Source: Vibrio sp. SCSIO 43135 (GTDB taxonomy: Bacteria > Pseudomonadota > Gammaproteobacteria > Enterobacterales > Vibrionaceae). Taken from it: 64,000 bases of DNA. The notes beneath the pieces were generated by a model. The model saw only the letters and a program-made list of their open reading frames with translations, was not told the origin of the DNA and ran no database searches. Below, in pieces: positions 19,324-28,212 of the stretch. A program made the position numbers and the translations under genes. Location: NCBI RefSeq assembly GCF_023716665.1, contig NZ_CP071859.1:1860001-1924000 (forward strand), given 5' to 3'. Each line of letters begins with the position of its first letter. Position 1 is the stretch's first letter.

Positions 19324-21368
19324 TAGGATTCCTCCGACAGTGGGCAAACTGGTACAGCTGGGGAACCTAACTGCTCAGCTTTCAACAACGCTTGGTAGGA
19401 CACCGTTTTTGGTACTTCTGGAGGTAGTGGTGATTCCACTCCACCCGGTAGTTCTGCAATGTCACCTTGGAATCCACTGCCCTGCCCAGCACTTCCACCA
19501 GCATTTAGATTGATAGCAGGGCCTACCAAATGAACACCCGAACCGTCCACTTTGACAAAACTGCCACCAGCTTTCAGGGTGATCTCTGCGCCCGCTTCAA
19601 TCACTACTTTCGCACCGCTTTTTAGGTGAACTTCTCTTCCTGCTTGAGCGACATACTTATTAGCCACTTGTTGTTGGATACTGGCGTGGTTGATGTCAAC
19701 TTTGTTCCCTTTTACAGCCAATCGACTTTCACCAGTAGTTGTGCTGTGCTGGTTAACGGTGATTTGCTTAAATTGGTTACTTTCAACAAGGGTATGGTGA
19801 TCGTGAAAAACGTGCGTGGTGCTATCGTTATTTATCGCGCAATTGAGATCTTTTTGCGCATGTAGATATATCTGTTCTTCACCAGCAAGGTCTTCGAAGC
19901 TTAGTTCATTAAACCCTTCCCCTTGATGGGTTTTACTGCGCATCACCGTTTTAGTCTTATGGTCCGGCAACGAATATGGAAGACGGTTTTGAGCGTGATA
20001 ACTTCTCCCCGTTACGATAGGTTGGTCAGGGTCACCATTGAGAAAGGAGACAATCACCTCTTGGCCGATCCTTGGCAGCGACATCATCCCATACTGAGCA
20101 CCTGCCCAGCCTTGAGATACACGAATCCAACACGAACTATGTTCATCACTGTTGGAGTAGCGATCCCAAGGGAAGTGCAGTTTCACGCGTCCATGTTCAT
20201 CACAAAATATTTCTTCTCCAAGCGGCCCTACGACGGTTGCCACACAAGGTCCATCCACTTTAGGTTTGGGTTGAGGTTCTGCTTGCCAATTGTTGGTTGT
20301 TGGGATCAGCGTTAAGTCGCTTTTAAAGGTCGTTGCGCCAGCGCCAGCTTCTTCCTCTAACGCTTGTGGCTGCTCGCCTCTAGACACTAGACCTACCACC
20401 AACCAATGTCGATTCATGTCCGGGTTGAGGTGGTCCATCAACGTAAAGTTAAGTCCAGCCTGCAATGACTGATGGTCACCTTTTGCTAAGGCAATATGAG
20501 AGTTTCGCCTCAGAGCTTGTAAGCGTATGTCATTGAACGCACTCCCCGTCTCATCATCTTTGAATCGGCCTGGAAAATCATAGTGCTCGTACTGCACGGC
20601 CGTGTCCCCTGTTGCGCTTAGCGTTTGGGCAAATAAGTACTCTGGTTTTTTGAAGCTGTAGTCACTCAGTGCCGAATGGCATACATCGCTTTGTTTACGC
20701 TCAGTTAAACCACATATGTATGCGTCTTCTGCTATGCCACCGGAAATATTGTTGTAAGTAACGGGCTCACCTAGCAGTGGCAAGCTATCCGACGCATCGC
20801 TGAAAATGACCGTGTGTTTACCTTGTTCATGGATAAAACTGTACGTTAGTCCTTCTTCCGCCGCTAAACGCTCAATGAATGCTAAATCCGTTTCTCGATA
20901 CTGAACGCAGAACTCTCGCTGGGTGAGCTCCCGCTTTAGCGCAAAAGAATAGTTGTCGATGCCATTTTCTTGAAGCAGAACGGAAATGATATCTGCGGCG
21001 GTGTGTTGTTGGAAAGTTCGACTGTTATGGCGCAAAGATAGGCGTTCTATAGCGGGAACGAATACCAACGAATAAAAGGTGTAGCTATGGCCTGTATCGC
21101 CTTTACTGAATGAACGTACAATTCCATGTACGGTACGAACTCGCTCACCATTTCTAAACATACTGAGTTCAACGTTCTTATCGACAATCTGCTCCGCTGT
21201 AACAGTGTGCTGCCGGCTAGCAAGAGCAACATCGTATCGATATCCGTGACATTGCACGTCCTCACTAATTTGAATCGAGGATAATGACTCGTGTGCATCA
21301 AATTCTCGGACAACGAATAGCTCCTCGCTTTGTCCTTCAACGCTGATACTGTATCGCAATGTTGCCAT
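19323..21368 (-). CDS. vgrG: VgrG T6SS spike protein
   Basis: The 681-residue protein has the gp27-like N-terminal part (RYSISVEGQSEELFVVREFDAHESLSS) with LRHNSRTFQQHTAADIISVLLQENG, and the gp5/OB-fold part with GPLGEEIFCDEHGRVKLHFPWD and WAGAQYGMMSLPRIGQEVIVSFLNGDPDQP. The C-terminal beta-prism repeats end near GAEITLKAGGSFVKVDG. Only a short Pro-rich tail follows, so there is no effector extension; the toxin is the separate phospholipase. The tail (about 640-681) is the likely docking site for cargo and adaptor. It is co-transcribed with the DUF4123 and effector genes and lies after hcp. Confidence 0.93.
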   Translation of the reverse strand: MATLRYSISVEGQSEELFVVREFDAHESLSSIQISEDVQCHGYRYDVALASRQHTVTAEQIVDKNVELSMFRNGERVRTVHGIVRSFSKGDTGHSYTFYSLVFVPAIERLSLRHNSRTFQQHTAADIISVLLQENGIDNYSFALKRELTQREFCVQYRETDLAFIERLAAEEGLTYSFIHEQGKHTVIFSDASDSLPLLGEPVTYNNISGGIAEDAYICGLTERKQSDVCHSALSDYSFKKPEYLFAQTLSATGDTAVQYEHYDFPGRFKDDETGSAFNDIRLQALRRNSHIALAKGDHQSLQAGLNFTLMDHLNPDMNRHWLVVGLVSRGEQPQALEEEAGAGATTFKSDLTLIPTTNNWQAEPQPKPKVDGPCVATVVGPLGEEIFCDEHGRVKLHFPWDRYSNSDEHSSCWIRVSQGWAGAQYGMMSLPRIGQEVIVSFLNGDPDQPIVTGRSYHAQNRLPYSLPDHKTKTVMRSKTHQGEGFNELSFEDLAGEEQIYLHAQKDLNCAINNDSTTHVFHDHHTLVESNQFKQITVNQHSTTTGESRLAVKGNKVDINHASIQQQVANKYVAQAGREVHLKSGAKVVIEAGAEITLKAGGSFVKVDGSGVHLVGPAINLNAGGSAGQGSGFQGDIAELPGGVESPLPPEVPKTVSYQALLKAEQLGSPAVPVCPLSEES

Positions 21369-21507
21369 CTTACGCCCTCAAACCCGCTATCCCCGGGTTG
21401 TCTACCTAAACCTGTGCTTGAGCGGATCTGAGCTCCCAATGCTAACCGCTACAAACGCCAAAACCTTAAGCTAGAAACACTGATGTATGTCTCTGGCTTA
21501 AGGCTTT

Positions 21508-21542
21508 GAAAAACTGCCCACTGCCTAATGGCAAGTGGGCAG
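21508..21542 (-). terminator. Rho-independent terminator between hcp and vgrG
   Basis: On the minus strand CTGCCCACT pairs with AGTGGGCAG around an inner GCC/GGC stem with a bulged base, followed directly by five T residues. It sits just after the hcp stop codon. It should reduce read-through into vgrG, fitting the high need for Hcp tube subunits and low need for the spike. Confidence 0.7.
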
Positions 21543-21551
21543 CATGCAGAA

Positions 21552-22070
21552 TTATGCTTCTACTGGTTTACGCCAGTCATCAGCACCAGATGTTCCTGCA
21601 TTTACGTGGTCCCAAGTAATCTTACGGTAAGACATTGAAACAGTTACGTTTTGAGTAAAATCTGAGTTAGCTGGATCTTGGCAGTGAGGCATTTCACATT
21701 GAATATCAACGATAGACGCGCTCTCTAGCTTAGTAGTGAAGAAGTTTTCTTGCTTACCTTCGATAGAAGTGCGGTACCACTTCAGCTCGATAGTTTTCAT
21801 CTTCTCACCAGAAGAAAGTGCGTTGTAAAGCAGTGGAACTGCTTTGTTTAGCGCTACTGTGAATTTAAACGGCTTGTGAACACGCTGACCTGATGGCTGC
21901 CCAGATTGAGGATCAGTCGGTACTGTGATCACGTGATCAAACTCTTGTACTAGCATCTCATCTTCGTGGCCTTCAACGAATGAATCGCCAATTGAATCTG
22001 AAGTACATGCACCAGCAGTGATTAGACCCTGAGATTCACCTTCGATAGAGATATAACATGGAGTTGGCAT
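21552..22070 (-). CDS. hcp: Hcp T6SS tube protein
   Basis: The 172-residue protein begins MPTPCYISIEGESQGLITAG and contains DEMLVQEFDHVITVPTD, HKPFKFTVALNKAVPLLYNAL and NVTVSMSYRKITWDHVNAG, the standard Hcp family landmarks and length. Hcp hexamers stack into the inner tube that carries VgrG and effectors. AAGGA lies 8 nt upstream of the ATG. A sigma-54 promoter sits about 65 nt upstream and a terminator follows. No sheath, baseplate or membrane genes are present, so this is an auxiliary cluster depending on a main T6SS elsewhere in the genome. Confidence 0.95.
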   Translation of the reverse strand: MPTPCYISIEGESQGLITAGACTSDSIGDSFVEGHEDEMLVQEFDHVITVPTDPQSGQPSGQRVHKPFKFTVALNKAVPLLYNALSSGEKMKTIELKWYRTSIEGKQENFFTTKLESASIVDIQCEMPHCQDPANSDFTQNVTVSMSYRKITWDHVNAGTSGADDWRKPVEA

Positions 22071-22133
22071 TGCATTTTCCTTACTTAAATAATGATTACT
22101 ACTAGTTGGTTTTGTGTAAAACGAGCTAGTAAG

Positions 22134-22149
22134 AGCAAGGTTGATGCCA
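22134..22149 (-). promoter_or_regulatory. Sigma-54 (RpoN) promoter of hcp
   Basis: The minus strand reads TGGCATCAACCTTGCT. The GG and GC elements are separated by exactly 10 nt, as required for the -24/-12 elements recognised by RpoN (consensus TGGCAC-N5-TTGC). Transcription would start near 22123, leaving a leader of about 50 nt before hcp. In V. cholerae the hcp genes are activated by RpoN with VasH, so this agrees with the known control. Confidence 0.8.
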
Positions 22150-22255
22150 CGAAAAACACCATATAAAAACAGTTAGTTATATTTACAAAACCATAATCAC
22201 AAGCAAGGTTTTGCTCACGACTAGGCGGTTTATTACTTGTAGGCAAGGTTTCGAA

Positions 22256-23551
22256 TTAGGTTCGATTCGCTGCATGTAACGTCATAGAGTCCGAAATCAC
22301 AAGAATTCGACCATCAGTATAGTAGTCATGACCATCGTCTAGAGCGATCGGGCGTTCAGTGTGAAAATACTCCACATCCCAGCCCTGACTTACTTCGAGC
22401 ACGTTTTCGGCTATGGCATCACGTTCTACATCTACGTTGGGATCTATTCGGTGCAGCACAGTAATAATCCCCGAATAAGGCGTGATCTTTAAACCATCAT
22501 CATAACTGACGGCACCCACCCATATATTTTGCCCAGTCTTTTGCTCCTCCCCCGCAAACCACCATCTTATATGGCTACGCTTCAACAAGTCACCAGGCAG
22601 TTGGAATGCCATATGTTGCGGTTCCCCCTGCCAAAATAGGTCAGAAACGGGTGGAGTCTTACCCTTTAGCAACTCTATATAACCGTTAAATTCAATGTCG
22701 TTTCGCGAAAACGTTTGATTCTCTAGCCAACCCAGTGTTTGCATAAGCGGCTTTGGAGATTCGCCAACGTAAACAATATTCACCGCTTGAGCTTTGAAGT
22801 AATTAGATTTGCCTGGATAGGCTTTATATTGGTGTGCTTCAATCGTATCAACGGATATCGTCGCTGCATCATCAGGAACTACGTTAGCCAAATCATCTGC
22901 TCGCATGAAGAAGTGGCCATAGTTAGATACCACTAGTGCTAATAGAAGTGCTGCTATGGATTTTACCCCAAGAAATCGCCAGCCTCTTTTCCACCCCAAA
23001 TAAGCAACACAGAGTGAAAATAGTAATGCAAAAAGTGAGTAAGCATGTTCAATGACAAAAACCTTCACCTCATTAAGCACAGGGATGTTGTTTAGGCCAT
23101 AAGCCATCAAATAGCCCCAAGCGACAAACTGCCCTACGCCCAGAATTAGGCCTATAGAAGAAAAAGTGGTGAAACGCTTCCAAGTGACGTGATTGATACC
23201 GGCGACAAAAGGCACAACCCAAGCAACAGGCCCTAGCAAACGCGAGAATGCAAGAACATAAATTCCTCGCCGTTTCATCAATAACCTAGCTCTTGCAAAA
23301 GCTCGGCGCGTTTTAGGCTGCCACCTCGTCAACTTCCGTTGGAATTTGCTTCCAGCTCTACGACCAATCAAATAGCTGAGTTGGTCTCCAATGAAACCAC
23401 CAAGCAACACCGCCACCACGCCCGTCAAAGCGCCTTGATAAAGCTGATATCCTGCGGCAATAAGAAACGGTTCGCCTGGTACGAATAAATTGGGCCCTAT
23501 AAGCGCATCCAATAAGGCCCCAATAAATAAGCTTGCTCCTTCAAACATCAC
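22256..23551 (-). CDS. DedA-family membrane protein with C-terminal LssY domain
   Basis: The 431-residue protein has an N-terminal DedA (SNARE-associated/VTT) domain of about 190 residues with FVPGEPFLIAAGYQLYQG, GGFIGDQLSYLIGRRAG and FSRLLGPVAWVVPFVAGI. Two more hydrophobic segments follow, then a soluble LssY_C-like domain (about 235-431) with VNIVYVGESPKPLMQTLGW and WVGAVSYDDGL. DedA proteins are lipid or undecaprenyl-phosphate translocases. LssY-type domains accompany lipid-related membrane enzymes. The gene sits 12 nt after the glycosyltransferase gene, so a role in moving or modifying a lipid-linked glycan is a reasonable inference. Confidence 0.82.
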   Translation of the reverse strand: MMFEGASLFIGALLDALIGPNLFVPGEPFLIAAGYQLYQGALTGVVAVLLGGFIGDQLSYLIGRRAGSKFQRKLTRWQPKTRRAFARARLLMKRRGIYVLAFSRLLGPVAWVVPFVAGINHVTWKRFTTFSSIGLILGVGQFVAWGYLMAYGLNNIPVLNEVKVFVIEHAYSLFALLFSLCVAYLGWKRGWRFLGVKSIAALLLALVVSNYGHFFMRADDLANVVPDDAATISVDTIEAHQYKAYPGKSNYFKAQAVNIVYVGESPKPLMQTLGWLENQTFSRNDIEFNGYIELLKGKTPPVSDLFWQGEPQHMAFQLPGDLLKRSHIRWWFAGEEQKTGQNIWVGAVSYDDGLKITPYSGIITVLHRIDPNVDVERDAIAENVLEVSQGWDVEYFHTERPIALDDGHDYYTDGRILVISDSMTLHAANRT

Positions 23552-23563
23552 TATGCCACCTGC

Positions 23564-24307
23564 TTATTGGCAATTAGGTGTTTGTTCTTTGTAGTGGCCG
23601 AACTTGTACTCCATTTCGTTATTGCGCATCTCTCCAAAGAAGAATCGGCGTAGGTTAGCTTTTAGATACGTCCAACCCATCGCGAATAACCCATCTTGAT
23701 CCAATCGTCTTGGGTCAAATCCAAACGTAAGCGGGAGTAATCGGTAACGCCAAGTCTTACTGGCTTTCTTCACATAATTGCAGTCTTCACACAACGTAAT
23801 TTGTTCATCAAAGCCACCAATTTCTTTATGTACTCTTTGAGTCGAGAAGATACATGCACCCACAGCCGTTGGGAAAAAGAACTGCGTTGAGAACAAACCT
23901 AAGTTGAACAAGCCGTAACCTAACTTATGAACAACAGGAAGTTCTTTTGCCCCCATGTATACACCAGCCACTTCCAGTTTTTTGCTCTCAAGCTGGCTCA
24001 TTGCTCGGGTAAGGAAATCGCTCGATAGCCTTACATCTGCATCCAGGAACAGCAAACGTTCGTGCTTAGCTAGCGACGCTCCGGTATTGCGGCCTAAACT
24101 TACTCCTCGCTCTTCCATCTTATGAACTGTTAATGCAGGTAGGCTTTCACTAAACGCCGATGCGACTTCACAAGTGGCATCGTCACTGTTTGAATCTACT
24201 ACAATCACTTCAAACTCTCGGTGACTTTGTTTTGTTAAGTCTTCCATCAAACGGCCGATACGGTTCTCTTCATTTAATGTAATGACTATAATGCTGACTG
24301 GTTTCAT
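23564..24307 (-). CDS. Family 2 glycosyltransferase
   Basis: The 247-residue protein begins MKPVSIIVITLNEENRIGRLM and has VIVVDSNSDDAT and LFLDADVRLSSDFL, the nucleotide-sugar and metal-binding (DxD) landmarks of GT-A fold family 2 enzymes, then the acceptor motif EIGGFDEQITLCEDCNYVKKA. It is cytoplasmic, with at most one weakly hydrophobic stretch in the middle (LGYGLFNLGLFSTQFFFP). It is the first gene of a two-gene operon with DedA-LssY. The sugar and acceptor are unknown; a lipid acceptor is suggested by the neighbour. Confidence 0.85.
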   Translation of the reverse strand: MKPVSIIVITLNEENRIGRLMEDLTKQSHREFEVIVVDSNSDDATCEVASAFSESLPALTVHKMEERGVSLGRNTGASLAKHERLLFLDADVRLSSDFLTRAMSQLESKKLEVAGVYMGAKELPVVHKLGYGLFNLGLFSTQFFFPTAVGACIFSTQRVHKEIGGFDEQITLCEDCNYVKKASKTWRYRLLPLTFGFDPRRLDQDGLFAMGWTYLKANLRRFFFGEMRNNEMEYKFGHYKEQTPNCQ

Positions 24308-24514
24308 AATTGCTCCGTTAATCCTATCTCTGAACGTGTGATTAAGATAAAGCAGTAAGACTGAACTCCCTCTGAGTAACGTGTTCAGTTTCAGTTCATT
24401 CAGATAACTTACTTTTCAAGCAATTAGCTCACACGAAGTGAAACCAGAGATTAAAGGTGAAAAACGCTTAGAATACGGGCAGATGAGACAATAACTATTG
24501 CTGAAAAGTGGAGA

Positions 24515-24556
24515 CAATGATAGTATCCGCGCTCGCTTTGACAGTAACTACCATTA
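24515..24556 (+). promoter_or_regulatory. Possible autoregulatory leader hairpin of rplY (L25)
   Basis: About 80-120 nt before rplY the RNA can fold with CAATGATAGTA opposite TAACTACCATT around a GC-rich loop, leaving an internal AGTA/TAACT bulge that resembles loop E of 5S rRNA, the natural L25 binding site. L25 leaders are known in gammaproteobacteria. The resemblance is by eye only. Confidence 0.35.
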
Positions 24557-24637
24557 CTTGTTGAAGTCACATAGCATCTCACAAGGTCGCATTGTGGATG
24601 TGATAGTTAAAATTTTTACTAATTTGAGAGTAAAACT

Positions 24638-24916
24638 ATGAAATTTGAAGCAGTAGTACGTACTGAGCTAGGTAAAGGTGCGAGCCGCCGCCTACGTCAC
24701 GCTGGCCAATTCCCAGCAGTTGTTTACGGTGGTGAAGCAGCACCAGTTTCTATCGCGCTTAACCACGATGACGTGATGAACCAAATGGACAAGCCAGCAT
24801 TCTACGAAGCAATCACTCTAGTGATTGACGGCGCAGAAGTTAAGGTTAAGCCACAAGACGTTCAACGTCACGCGTTCAAGCCAAAAGTTGAGCACATGGA
24901 CTTCATCCGCATCTAA
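24638..24916 (+). CDS. rplY: 50S ribosomal protein L25
   Basis: The 92-residue protein [20 protein letters not shown]...[10 protein letters not shown] is a short, single-domain L25 of the enterobacterial/vibrio type without the C-terminal CTC extension. It binds loop E of 5S rRNA in the large subunit. GAGAG lies upstream of the ATG. It is monocistronic, with a long leader and a terminator-like hairpin about 85 nt downstream. Codon use is strongly biased, as expected for a highly expressed gene. Confidence 0.97.
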   Translation: MKFEAVVRTELGKGASRRLRHAGQFPAVVYGGEAAPVSIALNHDDVMNQMDKPAFYEAITLVIDGAEVKVKPQDVQRHAFKPKVEHMDFIRI

Positions 24917-25001
24917 TTCCCTACCAAGGAATTAGTTGGATTAAATCCAGCCTTTTGCATATAAGATAATCGGCCTTACCATCCGAGACATCTAAAAATT
25001 C

Positions 25002-25032
25002 GAAACCCCGATGCTACCAACATCGGGGTTTC
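25002..25032 (+). terminator. Terminator-like hairpin after rplY
   Basis: A perfect 12-bp stem (GAAACCCCGATG with CATCGGGGTTTC) with a 7-nt loop lies about 85 nt past rplY. The T tract is interrupted (TTTCACCGTTT), so termination may be partial. Confidence 0.65.
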
Positions 25033-25499
25033 ACCGTTTATAAGCTCTAAAAATCTGAGCTTTCTCATTCAAATCAAAACCTTAAAATACCTGACTTGCC
25101 CATGGGTGTATAAAGGGTGTAGCTAGGGTGTCGTTATACAGTAGTTTCTCTCCAGAATACCTTTGACTCAATTTTAGTCCAACTCGAATCACTGCCTGGA
25201 ATTCGTGAACATCCTGCCGCACCTCAACTAAGCTCCAAGGTTCAGCCTTAAAAATGCAATAAGGCGCACATAATACACCCTATAATAAATTCTTAACGAG
25301 AGAGGCTAGAAGAATGGAAGGCAGGTGTATGAGTTAGTGGAGGAGTTAGATAGTCACTAATTAAGCGATAGGCAGCCTAAATAGCTTGTCTATACATCTG
25401 TATAAGAATATTGAGCTAATCAAATGATTAGAAACTCAGAATACCACGGAGCTCAGAACCAAACTTGGTTTAAGAACTACTTTTGCTAATGCACCTAGT
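25033..25499. other. Gene-poor stretch with a start-less 65-codon open frame
   Basis: No complete gene is visible in this stretch of about 470 nt. On the minus strand, 25279 to 25082 is open for 65 codons between stops and reads like protein (for example AEPWSLVEVRQDVHEF and GLKLSQRYSGEKLL), but it has no ATG, GTG or TTG start with a ribosome site. It may be a gene remnant. Within it GGGTGT occurs three times at 11-nt spacing (plus strand 25105-25132), with a fourth, inverted copy near 25275. Confidence 0.4.
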
Positions 25500-26120
25500 C
25501 TAGACTGATTTACTTGTATGCTCTTCGTCTTTAACTCTATTCGCTATCAAAGAAAACTTAGTCACGAGCTCCGCTACATTTTTTGCATCAAACTTTTTGA
25601 TTAAGTTTGCTTTGTGAATCTCCATAGTTCTTATCGCAATAAAGAGCTCATCTGCTATCTGTTTGTTCTTTTTCCCTACAACGACATGTTTTAGAACTTG
25701 CTTCTCTCGATGAGTTAAAGATTCGTACTGGGCCAAAACTGAAAGTTCCTTTTCAAACTCAATGGAATTAGCAAACGCCTTATCAACCGCTGATGTAAGC
25801 TTGCCTATCACTATCGGTTTTTCTAAAAATTCCACAGCACCTAATTGCAGCGCATTAACGGCTGTACGAACGTCGCCTCGACCAGTTAGGAACACTATTG
25901 CTAAAGGGCTTTTCTGCTCAACCAAATACTTTTGAACATCAGTCCCAGCCATCCTTGGCATATGATTATCCAATATCACACACCCGGGTACCGAAACGTT
26001 CGCATTTGTTATGAAATCTTCACCATCCGTATAGCACTCTGTTTCATACCCAAGTTCATTGAGTAACATTGAAAGTGATTCCCTAATCGACGGCTCATCA
26101 TCAACGATATAAACAAGCAT
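25500..26120 (-). CDS. FixJ/TtrR-like response regulator (receiver plus LuxR-type HTH)
   Basis: The 206-residue regulator has a receiver domain with DD at 7-8, phosphorylated Asp51 (VILDNHMPRMAGTD), threonine in FLTGRGD and lysine in LEKPI. A helical linker leads to a LuxR/FixJ helix-turn-helix (SLTHREKQVLKHVVVGKKNKQIADEL...RTMEIHKANLIKKF, about 133-180). Its ATG overlaps the kinase stop codon (TAATG), so the pair is coupled. The partner kinase has a PhnD-type sensor domain, the same architecture as TtrS/TtrR, the tetrathionate system. No tetrathionate reductase genes are nearby, so the signal and targets are open. It is one of two leading candidates for binding the motif reported below. Confidence 0.88.
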   Translation of the reverse strand: MLVYIVDDEPSIRESLSMLLNELGYETECYTDGEDFITNANVSVPGCVILDNHMPRMAGTDVQKYLVEQKSPLAIVFLTGRGDVRTAVNALQLGAVEFLEKPIVIGKLTSAVDKAFANSIEFEKELSVLAQYESLTHREKQVLKHVVVGKKNKQIADELFIAIRTMEIHKANLIKKFDAKNVAELVTKFSLIANRVKDEEHTSKSV

Positions 26121-27955
26121 TAACTCTCCTCACTTATAGGTAAATAAAACTCTGCCGTACAGCCCGCTACTGGCCCATTTTTCAAGCTCAGTTCACCGCC
26201 ATGAGCTTCTATCACATCTTTGCAAATGACTAACCCTAAGCCCAAACCCTCGGTTTTTGTCGTAAAAAATGGTTTTAAAATATGCTCAAAGTTATCACTT
26301 AGGCCAATACCGGTATCAATAACATTCATATAAACATTGTTATCTTTCAATTTAGTTTTGACAACCACTCTTTTTTCAATAGCTTTGCCATCGTTAGTCA
26401 CACATGCCTCTATCGCATTGGTAATAAGATTGATAAGCACTTGTTGGATAGCTACTGGATCCATATCTACAAAACATGGTCGTTCGAGCTGGCTGTATGA
26501 TAAGGCAACGCCGTTAATGACAGCTTCCTGTTTCACCAGTTGTAACGTTTCCGAAGTTAGCTTGTCGATATCTGTTAACCTACTGTGACTCTTGCTGGTT
26601 TTAACTTGCTCTCGAACTCGTTTGACGACGTTACTCGCTCGCTCAGCCTGGTCATGAATGTCAGTAAACAGCCCTGCAAAATCTCTCGAGTCAACGTTAT
26701 CTTGAGAGCTTCTCAACTTTCCGATAAAACTGTAGTTCAATATAGAAGTAAGAGGCTGGTTGATTTCGTGCGCTAAGCTACTCCCCAGCTCACCGACTAC
26801 ATAAACACGTTGAGCATGAGCCAGTTGCGCACTTTTATCTGCAAGTTGTTGTTCTGCTTTAATAAGGCTTGAATGTTTTGTCCTGATCAATCTCTCCCGA
26901 ACGACGGTGTATATTGCAAAACCTAGAAGTAAAGTTAAGACCGTAACCGCTAATTCAACCCGCTCAAAAAACCAAGCTTTCGCCCCAACCCACCAGCGTT
27001 GCTTCAATGGGTGAATATTTAGTTCAAGTAGAAGCTTCTCTACGCTGAGAATACTCGGTGGTACTGACCATCCCTCGGCATTTGAAGCAATTGCAGCTTC
27101 AGACACCGAAGGCATTCGTAATAGGTGGTAGGCAACATTTTCTGATAATTCACTAGACACCCAGTTACCCGCGAGAACATTCCAATTTGGAAATAATTTC
27201 GTTGAACTGGCACAAGGAAAATCTTGTAAAAACTGCTTTCCTAGCACTCTTAGTTCACCTGGTGCAACCAATTTCTCTTGCTCTAACTGCTCCAGTAAAC
27301 ACGCAGGAACAACTGCTGCATCCACATAACCATCGCGAACCCATAGCAAATGCATGTCGGTAGGGTAATTGGGACTAACAACAGCCCTAAAGTAGGACTT
27401 TACGTCAATACCTAGGCTTTTAAGCTTAGCTCGGAAAATTGAATGTCCGCCAGCAGTTTGTTCAGACAAAGAAGGAATAGATATCCTCTTACCTTTCAAA
27501 TCATGAATCGTTTGGTAGCTAGATTCAGCAGCAACGATAACACTTGCGCCACTTGCTACTAATGAGCCACCTGCATACCTGCTCCTTTTAGTCGCTACCC
27601 ACGACATTTCATATTTTCCAGCAAGATACACAGATTGGATTGAGTTAGTAATAAAGAAATCAACACGTTGATTTTTAATAGCTTCTTCGACTTCATTCCT
27701 AGCTATTGGATACAACTTAAACTTTGAATCCGTGATGTGCCTTTCTAAATAATTAAGTGTTGGTAGCCACGTACTTTCAGCGTTCAATAATCCTCTATTT
27801 GCCAGTACACCAACCTTTACTTCTTTTACGGTTCTAACATCAAGTTCATGCGCCAGCACTATGTTTGGGCGACCAAAAACTATCGAACCCACGACTACAG
27901 TGGTTACATATAGAGCCTTCAGTAATCGAATATGTTCCACCAAGCTAATAACCAA
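26120..27955 (-). CDS. TtrS-like sensor histidine kinase with periplasmic PhnD-type binding domain
   Basis: The frame gives 611 residues from a TTG; a GTG at 27940 is also possible, and no clear ribosome site decides. After an N-terminal signal or anchor (about 12-35), residues 45-310 form a phosphonate/phosphite/tetrathionate-type periplasmic binding domain (VGVLANRG, FFITNSIQSVYLA, DLKGKRISIP, VDAAVVPACLLEQL, FPCASSTKLFPNW). A membrane helix (about 333-352) precedes a dimerisation domain with His396 in LAHEINQPLTS. The ATPase domain has NLITNAIEAC, DTGIGLS and GLGLGLVICKDV. Cys219 and Cys248 match cysteines in the second PhnD-type kinase in this window. The likely input is a small anion; which one is unknown. 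Confidence 0.85.
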   Translation of the reverse strand: MVISLVEHIRLLKALYVTTVVVGSIVFGRPNIVLAHELDVRTVKEVKVGVLANRGLLNAESTWLPTLNYLERHITDSKFKLYPIARNEVEEAIKNQRVDFFITNSIQSVYLAGKYEMSWVATKRSRYAGGSLVASGASVIVAAESSYQTIHDLKGKRISIPSLSEQTAGGHSIFRAKLKSLGIDVKSYFRAVVSPNYPTDMHLLWVRDGYVDAAVVPACLLEQLEQEKLVAPGELRVLGKQFLQDFPCASSTKLFPNWNVLAGNWVSSELSENVAYHLLRMPSVSEAAIASNAEGWSVPPSILSVEKLLLELNIHPLKQRWWVGAKAWFFERVELAVTVLTLLLGFAIYTVVRERLIRTKHSSLIKAEQQLADKSAQLAHAQRVYVVGELGSSLAHEINQPLTSILNYSFIGKLRSSQDNVDSRDFAGLFTDIHDQAERASNVVKRVREQVKTSKSHSRLTDIDKLTSETLQLVKQEAVINGVALSYSQLERPCFVDMDPVAIQQVLINLITNAIEACVTNDGKAIEKRVVVKTKLKDNNVYMNVIDTGIGLSDNFEHILKPFFTTKTEGLGLGLVICKDVIEAHGGELSLKNGPVAGCTAEFYLPISEES

Positions 27956-28046
27956 TTAAACCAAATTATCCAATCGTTATCATTTTAATTAATAAATTCA
28001 TTTTGTATACACGGCAAACTAATTTAAACCAAAAAACGTCTTATTG

Positions 28047-28064
28047 CGGAAAACCACTACATAC
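28047..28064 (+). promoter_or_regulatory. Regulatory motif copy 1 (CGGNWAACCACTANNTAY)
   Basis: The sequence is CGGAAAACCACTACATAC. It lies in the divergent region between the TtrS-like kinase (start 91 nt away on the other side) and the VtrA-like gene (start 153 nt downstream, same orientation). The 13-nt core is identical to copy 4 before the second rep gene, more than 31 kb away. Confidence 0.7.
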
Positions 28065-28212
28065 AAGCAATAAAAACAAACATAAAATATAATAATCTCG
28101 TCTTGGTGTAGGGCGAATTAATATTACTCTGCCTCAAGATATATTATCAACTTTAAATATTTCAAAATTATTACAAGTTTAACTTTAGGAACCCCCATAG
28201 GTATAACGGAAA

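Noticed and set aside
14910..22070. A complete T6SS locus
   Set aside because: Only hcp, vgrG, adaptor, effector and putative immunity genes are present; no sheath, baseplate or membrane-complex genes, so it is an auxiliary cluster.
25500..27955. Assignment as the tetrathionate system ttrSR itself
   Set aside because: The architecture matches, but no ttrABC reductase genes are in the window, so only a TtrS/TtrR-like label is justified.
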